12,594 nt of DNA from Pseudomonadota bacterium (GTDB lineage Bacteria; Pseudomonadota; Alphaproteobacteria; Caulobacterales; Caulobacteraceae), in the NCBI GenBank assembly GCA_023436945.1, contig JAEZHG010000039.1:1-12594 (forward strand). The letters run 5' to 3'. The position numbers and the translations under genes were made by a program. Below are positions 7,201 through 12,594 of this stretch, piece by piece. Below the pieces are notes generated by a model, which searched no databases, was not told where the DNA came from, and saw only the letters and a program-made list of their open reading frames with translations. Each line of letters opens with the position of its first letter. Position 1 is the stretch's first letter.

Positions 7201-7664
7201 GGCGGAAACAGGAGCGTCCGAACAAAAACGGCGAGAAATTTGCCTTCGTCACCTTATCTGATCCGACGGGTGAGTTCGAATGTTTGATCCCGCCCGAGGC
7301 ATTGCGCCGCTGTCGTGAAATTCTTGAGGTCGGTACATCTGTGCTGGTGAAGGTACGGGCGAAGGCGTCAGACGGTGAGGTTCGCTTCTTCGGAGACGAT
7401 GCCAGCCGCATGGATGTTTTGCTCGACGATGCAAACATTGGCCTGCGCGTCATCGTGTCAGCAAATGCTGCCGATCCCGAGGCGCTCAAGTCACGACTGG
7501 ATCGGGCAAAAGCCAACGGTAAGGGTGGCGAGGTCTGGATTCAGACCACGCTCCAAGGTCGTACCGAGGTCGAGGTGAAGCTGCCGGGTCGCTATCGTCT
7601 GGATGCCGCGCTTCGTGGGGCGCTGAAGACGGTGCCCGGTGTTGTCATGCTCGAAGACGCGTGA
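4212..7664 (+). CDS. dnaE: DNA polymerase III alpha subunit
   Basis: Replicative polymerase catalytic subunit (DnaE1 type), about 1150 residues, acting in the cytoplasm with the beta clamp, clamp loader and epsilon proofreader. I prefer the TTG at 4212: GGAG (4201-4204) lies seven bases upstream and the product opens [20 protein letters not shown], as homologues do. An ATG at 4167 would add 15 residues, but its AGG touches the start codon. Domains in order: PHP (about 10-280); palm and thumb with [14 protein letters not shown] (363-376), catalytic Asp405 and Asp407 in PDFDIDF, and Asp561 in [10 protein letters not shown]; fingers with [15 protein letters not shown] and [13 protein letters not shown]; a helix-hairpin-helix segment (about 855-886); the clamp-binding motif QVSLF (about 917-921); and an OB fold (about 988-1065). 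PHP metal ligands are degenerate (HLRVRS and ADR in place of HxHxHS and TDH), so intrinsic exonuclease activity is unlikely. It is full length and intact. Confidence 0.97.
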   Translation: MTDTTNSAGFVHLRVRSAYSLLEGAIKASKIGKMAADAAMPAVAVADRSNLFGALEFSQTVKDAGVQPIVGCALPVFGIGGRKPERWAKVPTIVLLAQNYQGWLNLCALSSSSFLDTIEMPEAGVPWETVVAKSEGLILLSGGPDGPVDPLFASGKTEEGAEALAAMKAAFGDRFYVELQRHNLPEEMAAEAGLVEWAYANDVPLVATNDVYFAKASQAKAHDALLCISDGAFVGQEDRRRVTSEHWFKSAEDMRTLFADLPEACDNTLEVARRCAFLVQTHKPILPRFDTGAGRSEDDELAHQAREGLRARLAKNPAFAPEEEYWQRLEWEVGIIQQMGFPGYFLIVSDFIKWAKLHGIPVGPGRGSGAGSLVAWSLTITDLDPLRFGLLFERFLNPERVSMPDFDIDFCQERREEVIDYVQNHYGTDRVAQIITFGTLQARVVLRDVGRVMQLPFGQVDRLAKMVPANPANPVTLSQALDMEPRLRQMRDDEPAVKALLDTSMELEGLYRNASTHAAGIVIGDRPLTELVPLYQDPRSTIPASQFNMKWVEPAGLVKFDFLGLKTLTVLDRAKGFLDRRGAGPEWNLLPLDDAKTYELMASGQTVGVFQLESQGMRDTLRKMRCGSIEEITALISLYRPGPMEMIDTYIDRKFGRAEVDYLHPSLKEVLTETYGVIIYQEQVMKIAQILAGYSLGEADLLRRAMGKKKKEEMDFQRLRFVKGASEKGVPEEQSGSIFDLVAKFAGYGFNKSHAAAYALISFQTGWLKANHPVEFFAASMSLDLSNTDKLAVFYQDCRRFEIPVVAPDINRSSGDFDVEWSDGEGRVLYALGAIRNVGLEAMKHVVEIRDTGGPFTDIFDFLERVDPKVVNKRALEGLARAGAFDAIHPNRRQLFEQADVLVAYCQSVAAERASAQVSLFGADQAGASRPRLRSVEPWAGPEKLDQELAAVGFYLSGHPLEELTPALKRKRVTFVAEAQGLAEQGHEAFQMAGVVRRKQERPNKNGEKFAFVTLSDPTGEFECLIPPEALRRCREILEVGTSVLVKVRAKASDGEVRFFGDDASRMDVLLDDANIGLRVIVSANAADPEALKSRLDRAKANGKGGEVWIQTTLQGRTEVEVKLPGRYRLDAALRGALKTVPGVVMLEDA

Positions 7665-7690
7665 TCAGGGGCATAGTCTTTGTTTCTTGA

Positions 7691-7719
7691 TGCAAGTTGC
7701 AGTCGGCGCTTGCATTTTT
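7691..7719 (+). terminator. Putative dnaE terminator
   Basis: TGCAAG (7691-7696) pairs perfectly with CTTGCA (7709-7714), with a further GC/GC pair inside, and is followed directly by TTTTT (7715-7719). It lies 26 bases after the dnaE stop codon. The stem is short, so termination may be partial. The right arm and T-tract also coincide with a candidate -35 element for rpsB. Confidence 0.55.
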
Positions 7720-7738
7720 GCCAAGCGACGCGTACAGG
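7710..7738 (+). promoter_or_regulatory. Weak candidate promoter for rpsB-tsf
   Basis: TTGCAT (7710-7715) and TACAGG (7733-7738), separated by 17 bases, are a plausible but poor sigma-70 pair. The predicted start near 7745 would begin the transcript about ten bases before the structured leader, which supports the placement more than the motif quality does. A highly expressed ribosomal operon should have its own promoter in this gap. Confidence 0.3.
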
Positions 7739-7754
7739 GGCGGCGCACTTCGCA

Positions 7755-7830
7755 CGTGGGTGAGGCGCGGTCGGGGAGAAATCCTGACCTGCACCGTTCC
7801 GAGGGACCGTACGTCCTTTAATCACCCACG
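7755..7830 (+). promoter_or_regulatory. Structured 5' leader upstream of rpsB, candidate S2 autoregulatory element
   Basis: A 9-bp perfect closing stem (CGTGGGTGA 7755-7763 with TCACCCACG 7822-7830) encloses 58 bases that form two hairpins. The first is GGTCGGG/CCTGACC (7769-7775 with 7783-7789, one G-U pair, 7-base loop). The second is GAGGGAC/GTCCTTT (7801-7807 with 7813-7819, two G-U pairs, 5-base loop). The result is a three-way-junction fold ending 15 bases before the rpsB ribosome-binding site. In Gammaproteobacteria rpsB-tsf is repressed by S2 binding its leader. A comparable role here is inference. Pairings were found by eye. Confidence 0.5.
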
Positions 7831-7862
7831 CTAGGTTTGATCGGAAAAAGGATAATACGATC

Positions 7863-8651
7863 ATGGCACTGCCAGAATTCTCGATGCGCACCCTGCTGGA
7901 AGCCGGCGCTCACTTCGGTCACCAGACCCACCGCTGGAACCCGAAGATGGAACGTTACATCTTCGGTTCGCGCTCGAACATCCACATCATCGACCTGTCG
8001 CAAACCATGCCGCTGATGCACCAGGCTCTGGTTGCAGTTCGCGACGTGGCTGCAAAGGGCGGTCGCGTTCTGTTCGTCGGCACCAAGCGTCAAGCTGCTG
8101 ATCCGGTTGCTCAAGCTGCAACCCGTTGCGCCCAGTACTACATGAACAACCGTTGGCTCGGCGGCACGCTGACCAACTGGCGCACCGTTTCGGGTTCGAT
8201 CCAGCGCCTGCGCGAACTGGAAGCCATCGTTGACGGTGACGGTTCGGGCCGCAACAAGAAAGAGCTGCTGACCCTGCAGCGCGAAAAAGACAAGCTGGAA
8301 CTGTCGCTGGGCGGCATCAAGGACATGGGTTCGGTTCCGGACATCATGGTTGTCATCGACACCAACAAAGAAGCGATCGCGATCCAAGAAGCTCGCAAGC
8401 TGAACATTCCGATCGTTGCTATCCTGGACACCAACTCGGATCCGGACGGCATTACCTATCCGGTCCCGGGCAACGACGACGCTGCTCGCGCCATCCAAAC
8501 CTACTGCGACCTGTTCGCTGACGCGGTTCTGGACGGTCTGGCTGCTGGCGCTGCTGCTCAAGGCATCGACCTGGGCGCTCTGGAAGCTCCGGTTGAGCCG
8601 GCTCTGGCTGCCGAAGAAGCTCCGGCTGCTGAAGAAGCCGCTCAAGGCTGA
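7863..8651 (+). CDS. rpsB: 30S ribosomal protein S2
   Basis: Ribosomal protein uS2, 262 residues, a late-assembling protein of the 30S subunit that helps recruit S1 and mRNA. Characteristic segments are [19 protein letters not shown] (11-29), [35 protein letters not shown] and [19 protein letters not shown]. The C-terminus has an Ala/Glu/Pro-rich tail of about 25 residues ([13 protein letters not shown] and onward), common in Alphaproteobacteria. AAAAGGA (7846-7852) sits ten bases before the ATG. Codon use is strongly biased (GCT alanine, CTG leucine, GTT valine, TCG serine) compared with dnaE, as expected for very high expression. It is the first gene of the rpsB-tsf pair, preceded by a folded leader that may mediate autoregulation. 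Confidence 0.98.
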   Translation: MALPEFSMRTLLEAGAHFGHQTHRWNPKMERYIFGSRSNIHIIDLSQTMPLMHQALVAVRDVAAKGGRVLFVGTKRQAADPVAQAATRCAQYYMNNRWLGGTLTNWRTVSGSIQRLRELEAIVDGDGSGRNKKELLTLQREKDKLELSLGGIKDMGSVPDIMVVIDTNKEAIAIQEARKLNIPIVAILDTNSDPDGITYPVPGNDDAARAIQTYCDLFADAVLDGLAAGAAAQGIDLGALEAPVEPALAAEEAPAAEEAAQG

Positions 8652-8659
8652 TTTTTCTG

Positions 8660-8686
8660 AGTTCATCCCCATATTGAGGGTGAACT
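8660..8686 (+). other. Intercistronic hairpin 1 between rpsB and tsf
   Basis: AGTTCA-t-CCC (8660-8669) pairs with GGGTGAACT (8678-8686), leaving one bulged T and an 8-base loop. It starts nine bases after the rpsB stop codon. It is followed by no T-tract, so it is more likely a 3'-end stabiliser or partial attenuator than a full terminator. Confidence 0.5.
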
Positions 8687-8702
8687 GACGTCAAACCGAC
8701 AT

Positions 8703-8727
8703 GCGGCCGGGCTAATGGTCCGGCCGC
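8703..8727 (+). other. Intercistronic GC-rich hairpin 2 between rpsB and tsf
   Basis: GCGGCCGG (8703-8710) pairs perfectly with CCGGCCGC (8720-8727) around a 9-base loop. No T-run follows, and the tsf ribosome-binding site begins 13 bases later. It could attenuate or balance tsf expression relative to rpsB, or protect processed ends. The stem is seen; the role is inferred. Confidence 0.55.
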
Positions 8728-8751
8728 GCAATCGAATTTCAGGAGAAGAAC

Positions 8752-9690
8752 ATGGCCGAGATCACTGCCGCCCTCGTGAAGGAACTTCGCGAGCGTTCGG
8801 GCGTCGGCATGATGGACTGCAAGAAGGCGCTGGTTGAAAACAACGGCGACATCGAAGCAGCTATCGACTGGCTGCGCGCCAAGGGCCTGTCCAAGGCTGC
8901 CAAAAAGGCTGACCGCGTTGCCGCTGAAGGCGTCGTCGCTGTTGCTACCGAAGAAAACGGCGCTGGCGAAACCGCTTCGGCGATCGAGTTCAACGCTGAA
9001 ACCGACTTCGTTGCCCGTAACGACCTGTTCCAGACCGCTGCCAAGCAGTTCGCTGTTCTGGGTCTGAAGAACGAAGGCGTTGAAGCTATCTCGGCTGCAA
9101 CCCTCGAGAACGGCCGTACCGCTGGCGACGAAATCACCCAGCTGATCGCCACCATCGGTGAGAACATGAACCTGCGTCGTTCGGCCCGTCTGTCGGTCGA
9201 GCAAGGCGCTGTGGCTTCGTACGTCCACAACGCTGTGTCGCCGGGCGTCGGCCGCATCGGCGTTCTGGTCGCCATCGAAGGCGCTGGTGACAAGGCTGCT
9301 GTCCGTGAACTGGGTCGCAAGATCGCAATGCACGTTGCAGCAACCGCACCGCTGGCTCTGGACACCTCGGATCTCGATCCGGCTGCTATCGAAAAAGAAC
9401 GCGCTGTTCTCATCGAAAAGGCCAAGGAAGAAGGCCGTCCGGACAACATGATCGAAAAGATCGTGGAAGGCCAAATCAACAAGTTCCAGAAGGAAGTGGT
9501 GCTCTCGAAGCAACCGTTCGTGATGGACCCGGACGTGACCATCGAGCAGCTGGTTGCCAACACCGGTAAGGAACTGGGCGCTGAGCTGAAGCTGGTTGGC
9601 TTCGTTCGCCTGGCTCTGGGTGAAGGCGTCGAGAAGGCCGACACCCCGGACTTCGCTGCTGAAGTCGCTTCGATGACGGGCGGCAACTAA
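8752..9690 (+). CDS. tsf: Elongation factor Ts
   Basis: EF-Ts, 312 residues, the guanine-nucleotide exchange factor that regenerates EF-Tu-GTP in the cytoplasm. The N-terminal UBA-like module contains [16 protein letters not shown] (12-27) and the helix [21 protein letters not shown]. The core has the EF-Tu-contacting TDFVARN motif (84-90). The C-terminal half carries the dimerisation/coiled-coil region and ends with [10 protein letters not shown] and [20 protein letters not shown] (8741-8745) lies six bases before the ATG. Codon bias is as strong as in rpsB. The gene is separated from rpsB by two hairpins and from pyrH by a palindrome and a strong terminator, so rpsB-tsf appears to be its own transcription unit. 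Confidence 0.98.
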   Translation: MAEITAALVKELRERSGVGMMDCKKALVENNGDIEAAIDWLRAKGLSKAAKKADRVAAEGVVAVATEENGAGETASAIEFNAETDFVARNDLFQTAAKQFAVLGLKNEGVEAISAATLENGRTAGDEITQLIATIGENMNLRRSARLSVEQGAVASYVHNAVSPGVGRIGVLVAIEGAGDKAAVRELGRKIAMHVAATAPLALDTSDLDPAAIEKERAVLIEKAKEEGRPDNMIEKIVEGQINKFQKEVVLSKQPFVMDPDVTIEQLVANTGKELGAELKLVGFVRLALGEGVEKADTPDFAAEVASMTGGN

Positions 9691-9697
9691 GCCTAAA

Positions 9698-9717
9698 ATC
9701 TTCCTAATTAGGAAGAT
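9698..9717. repeat. Perfect 20-bp palindrome after tsf
   Basis: The half-site ATCTTCCTAA (9698-9707) is followed by its exact reverse complement (9708-9717). It begins seven bases after the tsf stop codon and lies just before the terminator. As RNA it would make an AU-rich 8-bp hairpin with an AATT loop. As DNA it has the symmetry of a dimeric-regulator operator. It is more AT-rich than its surroundings. Confidence 0.75.
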
Positions 9718-9725
9718 AAAGCTAA

Positions 9726-9761
9726 AAGGGCGCGTTCGGCTTTGGTGGCCGGCGCGCCCTT
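9726..9761 (+). terminator. Intrinsic terminator after rpsB-tsf
   Basis: AAGGGCGCG (9726-9734) pairs perfectly with CGCGCCCTT (9753-9761). The stem continues inside through two G-U pairs and GGC/GCC (9738-9740 with 9748-9750). The sequence after it, CGTTTATGA, has only a short T-run, while AAAA precedes it. It separates the ribosomal pair from pyrH, which implies that pyrH has its own promoter or depends on read-through. Confidence 0.75.
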
Positions 9762-9827
9762 CGTTTATGATGAGCCGCCGATTCACTTCTGCGCGGCTGC
9801 CTCAGCAAGTTTTACGGACCCAAAAGC

Positions 9828-10565
9828 ATGACCGACGCCCCTTCTGAATTCCGATACAAACGCGTTCTCTTGAAGGTGTCCGGTGAGGTGCTGATGGGTG
9901 ATCAGGCCTATGGCATCGACATGAAGACGGTCGATAAGGTCGCCGCGGCTGTGGCCGATGTGGCGGCTCAGGGCGTCGAAATCTGCCTTGTGATCGGTGG
10001 CGGCAACATCTTCCGTGGTCTGTCCAAGGCTGCCGAAGGCATGGACCGTGCCAATGCCGACTATATGGGCATGCTGGCCACCATCATGAACGCACTGGCT
10101 ATGCAGGGCGCGCTGGAGAAGATCGGCGTCGATACCCGCGTGCAGAGCGCCGTGCCGATGAACACCATTGCCGAGCCGTACATCCGTCGTCGTGCTCTGC
10201 GTCACCTCGAAAAGGGCCGCGTGGTGATCTTCGCTGCTGGCGTTGGCGCTCCGTTCTTCACCACTGATTCTGGTGCCGCTCTGCGTGCTGCCGAAATGGG
10301 TTGCGATGCGCTGCTGAAAGGCACCAGCGTGGACGGTGTCTATACCGCCGACCCGAAGAAAGATGCCTCGGCCACCCGTTACGACACCCTGACCTATCAA
10401 GACGTGCTGGCGAAAGACCTGCGCGTTATGGATGCTTCGGCTATTGCTCTGATGCGCGACAGCGGCGTGCCGATTGTGGTCTTCTCGATTCGCGAAGAAG
10501 GTTCGCTGAAGAAGACCTTGACGGGTGAGGGTACCTTCACCGTCATTAAGAACAACGCCGCCTAA
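9828..10565 (+). CDS. pyrH: UMP kinase
   Basis: Uridylate kinase of the amino-acid-kinase family, 245 residues. It phosphorylates UMP to UDP with ATP, is typically hexameric and is usually under GTP/UTP control. Motifs are RVLLKVSGE (12-20, with phosphate-contacting Lys16), GGGNIFRG (57-64), Asp74 in the [12 protein letters not shown] segment, [13 protein letters not shown] (142-154), [16 protein letters not shown] (164-179) and [12 protein letters not shown]. It is intact and of usual length. ACGGA (9814-9818) is a modest ribosome-binding site nine bases before the ATG. The gene lies 137 bases after tsf, behind a terminator, and 41 bases before frr, so pyrH-frr-uppS-cdsA probably form one operon. 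Codon bias is weaker than in rpsB-tsf. Confidence 0.97.
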   Translation: MTDAPSEFRYKRVLLKVSGEVLMGDQAYGIDMKTVDKVAAAVADVAAQGVEICLVIGGGNIFRGLSKAAEGMDRANADYMGMLATIMNALAMQGALEKIGVDTRVQSAVPMNTIAEPYIRRRALRHLEKGRVVIFAAGVGAPFFTTDSGAALRAAEMGCDALLKGTSVDGVYTADPKKDASATRYDTLTYQDVLAKDLRVMDASAIALMRDSGVPIVVFSIREEGSLKKTLTGEGTFTVIKNNAA

Positions 10566-10606
10566 GTGCGGCAGACTGAACGACTTTCGATCTAGGACCT
10601 AATGTA

Positions 10607-11164
10607 ATGGCAAAACCTGATCTCAAGACTTTCCGCGACCGTATGGACAAGTCGGTCAATGCGCTGAAGGACGACTACGCTGGCCTGCGTACCGGCCGTG
10701 CAAACTCGGGCCTGCTGGATCCGGTGATGGTCGAGGCCTATGGCTCGATGTCGCCGCTGAACGCTGTGGCTGCTGTTTCGGTGCCGGAACCGCGCATGAT
10801 CTCGGTCAATGTGTGGGACAAGGGCATGGTCGTCTCGGTCGAGAAGGCAATCCGCGCTGCCGGTCTGGGTCTGAACCCGATCGTGGACGGTCAAACCCTG
10901 CGTATCCCGATCCCGCCGCTGACCGAAGAGCGCCGTAAGGACCTCGTGAAGCTGGCCGGCAAATATGCTGAAGACAAGAAGATCGCCGTCCGTAACGTTC
11001 GCCGTGACGCCAACGACGAGCTGAAGAAGGCTGAAAAGGCCGGCGAAATCAGCCAGGACGATCAAAAGAAGATGGAAACCGAAGTCCAGAAGGATACCGA
11101 TGCGGCGATCAAGCGCATCGACGAGACCTTCAAGGCTAAGGAAGTCGAGATCATGCAGGTCTAA
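10607..11164 (+). CDS. frr: Ribosome-recycling factor
   Basis: RRF, 185 residues, the standard length. With EF-G it splits post-termination ribosomes into subunits in the cytoplasm. The long-helix domain I begins [20 protein letters not shown] and carries the family motif GLRTGRAN (26-33). The beta-rich domain II spans about 31-105 ([46 protein letters not shown]). The conserved return helices follow with [19 protein letters not shown] and [14 protein letters not shown] (10594-10597) lies nine bases before the ATG; another ATG at 10602 is out of frame. A weak 6-bp hairpin overlaps its stop codon (CTAAGG 11161-11166 with CCTTAG 11176-11181). Confidence 0.98.
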   Translation: MAKPDLKTFRDRMDKSVNALKDDYAGLRTGRANSGLLDPVMVEAYGSMSPLNAVAAVSVPEPRMISVNVWDKGMVVSVEKAIRAAGLGLNPIVDGQTLRIPIPPLTEERRKDLVKLAGKYAEDKKIAVRNVRRDANDELKKAEKAGEISQDDQKKMETEVQKDTDAAIKRIDETFKAKEVEIMQV

Positions 11165-11198
11165 GGTTATTACAGCCTTAGTGAGGAATAGAGACTCG

Positions 11199-11966
11199 AT
11201 GTCGGTTCAGCAGATCGTTCCGGCTCCTGCAAAGGGGCCACAGCATGTCGCCATTATTATGGACGGCAACGGTCGCTGGGCCGAGCGTCGAGGCTTGCCC
11301 CGTTCTCTGGGACACAGGGAAGGGGTTCAGGCCCTGCGCCGCACGATCAAGGCGGCACCGGATCTGGGTATTCGCTGTCTGACGGTTTTCGGCTTCTCGA
11401 CCGAGAACTGGAGCCGTCCGGCAGACGAAGTTTCCGACCTTATGGGTCTTGTGCGCGCCTTCATCGGCACGGACCTCAAGCGTCTGGAACAGGCGGGCGT
11501 TCGCGTTCGCATTCTGGGGCGCCGTATCGGCCTGCCCAAAGATATTGTCGAGATCGTCGAGCGCGCAGAGCGCCAGACCGCTCACAATGACAAGTTTGTT
11601 CTTCAGGTCGCCTTTAACTATGGCGGCCGTGCCGATCTGGTCGATGCAGCCCAGGCGCTGGTAGAGCGCGCGGCATCGGAAGGCTCTTTTGAAGTCACCG
11701 AAGACCTTTTTGGCCAATCCCTTTCTTCTGCGGGCGCGCCTGCTGTTGATCTGATTATTCGAACGTCCGGCGAGCAAAGGCTGTCCAACTTCCTTCTTTG
11801 GGAATGTGCCTATGCCGAACTGGTATTTCAGGACGTCCTCTGGCCCGACTATGGCCACGACACACTGAAGGAAGCCATCGGACAATATGGACGCCGTGAC
11901 CGTCGATTTGGCGGACGTGAAGTGGTCGAAGGTCCGGGGGCCGAGACCGTAGAGGCTGCAAGCTAA
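11199..11966 (+). CDS. uppS: Isoprenyl transferase (undecaprenyl diphosphate synthase)
   Basis: Cis-prenyltransferase, 255 residues. It extends farnesyl diphosphate with eight isopentenyl units to the C55 carrier lipid precursor needed for peptidoglycan and other envelope glycans, acting at the inner face of the membrane. Motifs are HVAIIMDGNGRWAERRG (16-32, catalytic Asp22), GHREG (38-42), TVFGFSTENWSRP (62-74), QVAFNYGGRADLVDA (136-150) and DLIIRTSGEQRLSNFLLW (184-201) with Arg188, Arg194 and Ser196, followed by AYAELVF. GAGGA (11183-11187) precedes the chosen ATG by 11 bases. A longer in-frame extension to 11100 would overlap frr and encodes unrelated Arg/Ser-rich residues, so it is rejected. 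The stop codon directly touches the cdsA start. Confidence 0.96.
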   Translation: MSVQQIVPAPAKGPQHVAIIMDGNGRWAERRGLPRSLGHREGVQALRRTIKAAPDLGIRCLTVFGFSTENWSRPADEVSDLMGLVRAFIGTDLKRLEQAGVRVRILGRRIGLPKDIVEIVERAERQTAHNDKFVLQVAFNYGGRADLVDAAQALVERAASEGSFEVTEDLFGQSLSSAGAPAVDLIIRTSGEQRLSNFLLWECAYAELVFQDVLWPDYGHDTLKEAIGQYGRRDRRFGGREVVEGPGAETVEAAS

Positions 11967-12594
11967 ATGGCTTTGAAACCCAAGGATATTGCCCTGAGAG
12001 CGGCTTCTGCACTGGTGCTTGCACCGGCTGCGGTGCTGGCTATGTGGGCGGGTGGTGTATGGTTCACGGCGCTGGTGGTGGCCGCCGGTATCATGCTGGC
12101 GTTCGAATGGGCGCGCATGAGCGAGCCGCGCGACTGGAAAGTCGTGGGCGTCGCTGTGGCCGCCGGTGTGGTTGTTCCGCTGATCGCTGCGCACGTCGGC
12201 CAGATGTCGCTGTCGTTCGTTCTGCTGGTCTTTGGCGCGGCTGTGGCCGGTCTCTTGGCCCACCGTCGTGGCGGCGAGGGGCTGGATGGTGCCTATGGCG
12301 TGCTCTACCTCGGTTGGCCGTGCATTCTGCTGATCTGGATGCGCGATATGAACGCGGTGCAAGGCCTGTACTGGACGGTTCTTGTGTTCGCGGTCGCTTG
12401 GGCGGCTGACATTCTGGCCTATCTGGTCGGCAGCGCCATCGGCGGCCCGAAACTGTGGCCGCGCTTTTCTCCGAACAAGACGTGGTCGGGCTTCATCGGC
12501 GGTTTGCTGGCAGGTTCCGCAGCGGGTGCAGCGATGGCTGCGTGGCTGGATATGGGCGCGCTCAATTTCGTGTGGGGCGGTGTTCTGGGCCTGA
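11967..12594 (+). CDS. cdsA: Phosphatidate cytidylyltransferase, N-terminal part
   Basis: CDP-diacylglycerol synthase, an integral membrane enzyme that makes CDP-diacylglycerol from phosphatidate and CTP, the branch point for all bacterial phospholipids. 209 codons are present and the frame is still open at the window end, so the gene is partial. The ATG immediately follows the uppS TAA with no gap, and no clear ribosome-binding site is seen in the uppS end, suggesting translational coupling. Strongly hydrophobic stretches recur at about residues 12-46, 58-76, 82-97, 110-125 and 134-158. Family features are FEWARM (46-51), ADILAYLVGSAIGG (147-160) and SPNKTWSGFIGG (168-179, the usual SPKKTWEG region). 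The C-terminal signature with the conserved K-D and D-S residues lies beyond the window. Confidence 0.93.
   Translation, partial: MALKPKDIALRAASALVLAPAAVLAMWAGGVWFTALVVAAGIMLAFEWARMSEPRDWKVVGVAVAAGVVVPLIAAHVGQMSLSFVLLVFGAAVAGLLAHRRGGEGLDGAYGVLYLGWPCILLIWMRDMNAVQGLYWTVLVFAVAWAADILAYLVGSAIGGPKLWPRFSPNKTWSGFIGGLLAGSAAGAAMAAWLDMGALNFVWGGVLGL

Noticed and set aside
8452..9786. A 444-codon open frame antisense to rpsB end and tsf, and a similar frame over rpsB
   Set aside because: Biased codons of highly expressed genes leave few antisense stops. There is no recognisable domain, and it runs through the terminator region.
11161..11181. CTAAGG/CCTTAG hairpin at the end of frr as a terminator
   Set aside because: It has only six base pairs, no T-tract, and uppS follows immediately with its own ribosome-binding site.
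11100..11198. Longer N-terminus for uppS overlapping frr
   Set aside because: The added residues are the out-of-frame reading of frr and lack family similarity. The ATG at 11199 has GAGGA upstream.
11178..12362. A 394-codon open frame antisense to uppS and cdsA
   Set aside because: It spans two well-supported sense genes, and its composition is His/Arg/Gln-rich without motif.

Overview
The window looks like chromosomal DNA from an alphaproteobacterium, most likely of the order Caulobacterales (Caulobacter/Brevundimonas/Asticcacaulis relatives). This is inferred from protein character, heavy use of TCG serine and CTG leucine codons, and the block dnaE - rpsB - tsf - pyrH - frr - uppS - cdsA, which I recall as conserved in that group. 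I could not test the genus. Base 1 is a contig end: bases 4-17 match the end of the Tn5/Nextera mosaic-end adapter, so genuine DNA starts at about base 18.

Left part (18-3894) holds five genes in a mixed arrangement. They are the 3' end of tlyA (rRNA 2'-O-methyltransferase), a convergent exported glycine-zipper protein with a Tyr-Asp-Arg repeat, and a TrmA/RlmD-type RNA methyltransferase with a degenerate iron-sulfur site. A very acidic 134-residue hypothetical protein follows. Last is a convergent PA0069-family radical SAM protein whose stop codon directly abuts that of the hypothetical gene. A bidirectional terminator separates the first convergent pair. Two motifs resembling the alphaproteobacterial LexA box (GTTC-N7-GTTC), one exact and one with a mismatch, lie in the intergenic regions at 1001-1154 and 3895-4211.

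Middle (3895-7862): an intergenic region of 317 bases contains a possible 29-codon membrane microprotein gene. It is followed by dnaE, the replicative polymerase III alpha subunit, whose N-terminal PHP domain has lost metal-binding residues. The 198-base dnaE-rpsB gap holds a terminator-like hairpin, a weak candidate promoter and a well-folded leader: a 9-bp closing stem around two hairpins, directly before the rpsB ribosome-binding site.

Right part (7863-12594) is a housekeeping cluster. It runs rpsB and tsf (translation, strongly biased codons), a 20-bp palindrome plus a strong terminator, then pyrH (UMP kinase), frr (ribosome recycling), uppS (undecaprenyl-PP synthase) and cdsA (CDP-diacylglycerol synthase, cut by the window end). 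It links translation, pyrimidine nucleotide supply, cell-wall lipid carrier and phospholipid synthesis.

Most of the window is conserved core genome. I see no mobile element, CRISPR array, tRNA or rRNA, and no convincing new multi-gene system. The best second-look items are the rpsB leader, the methyltransferase cluster loss, the LexA-like boxes, the microprotein candidate and the adapter artefact.
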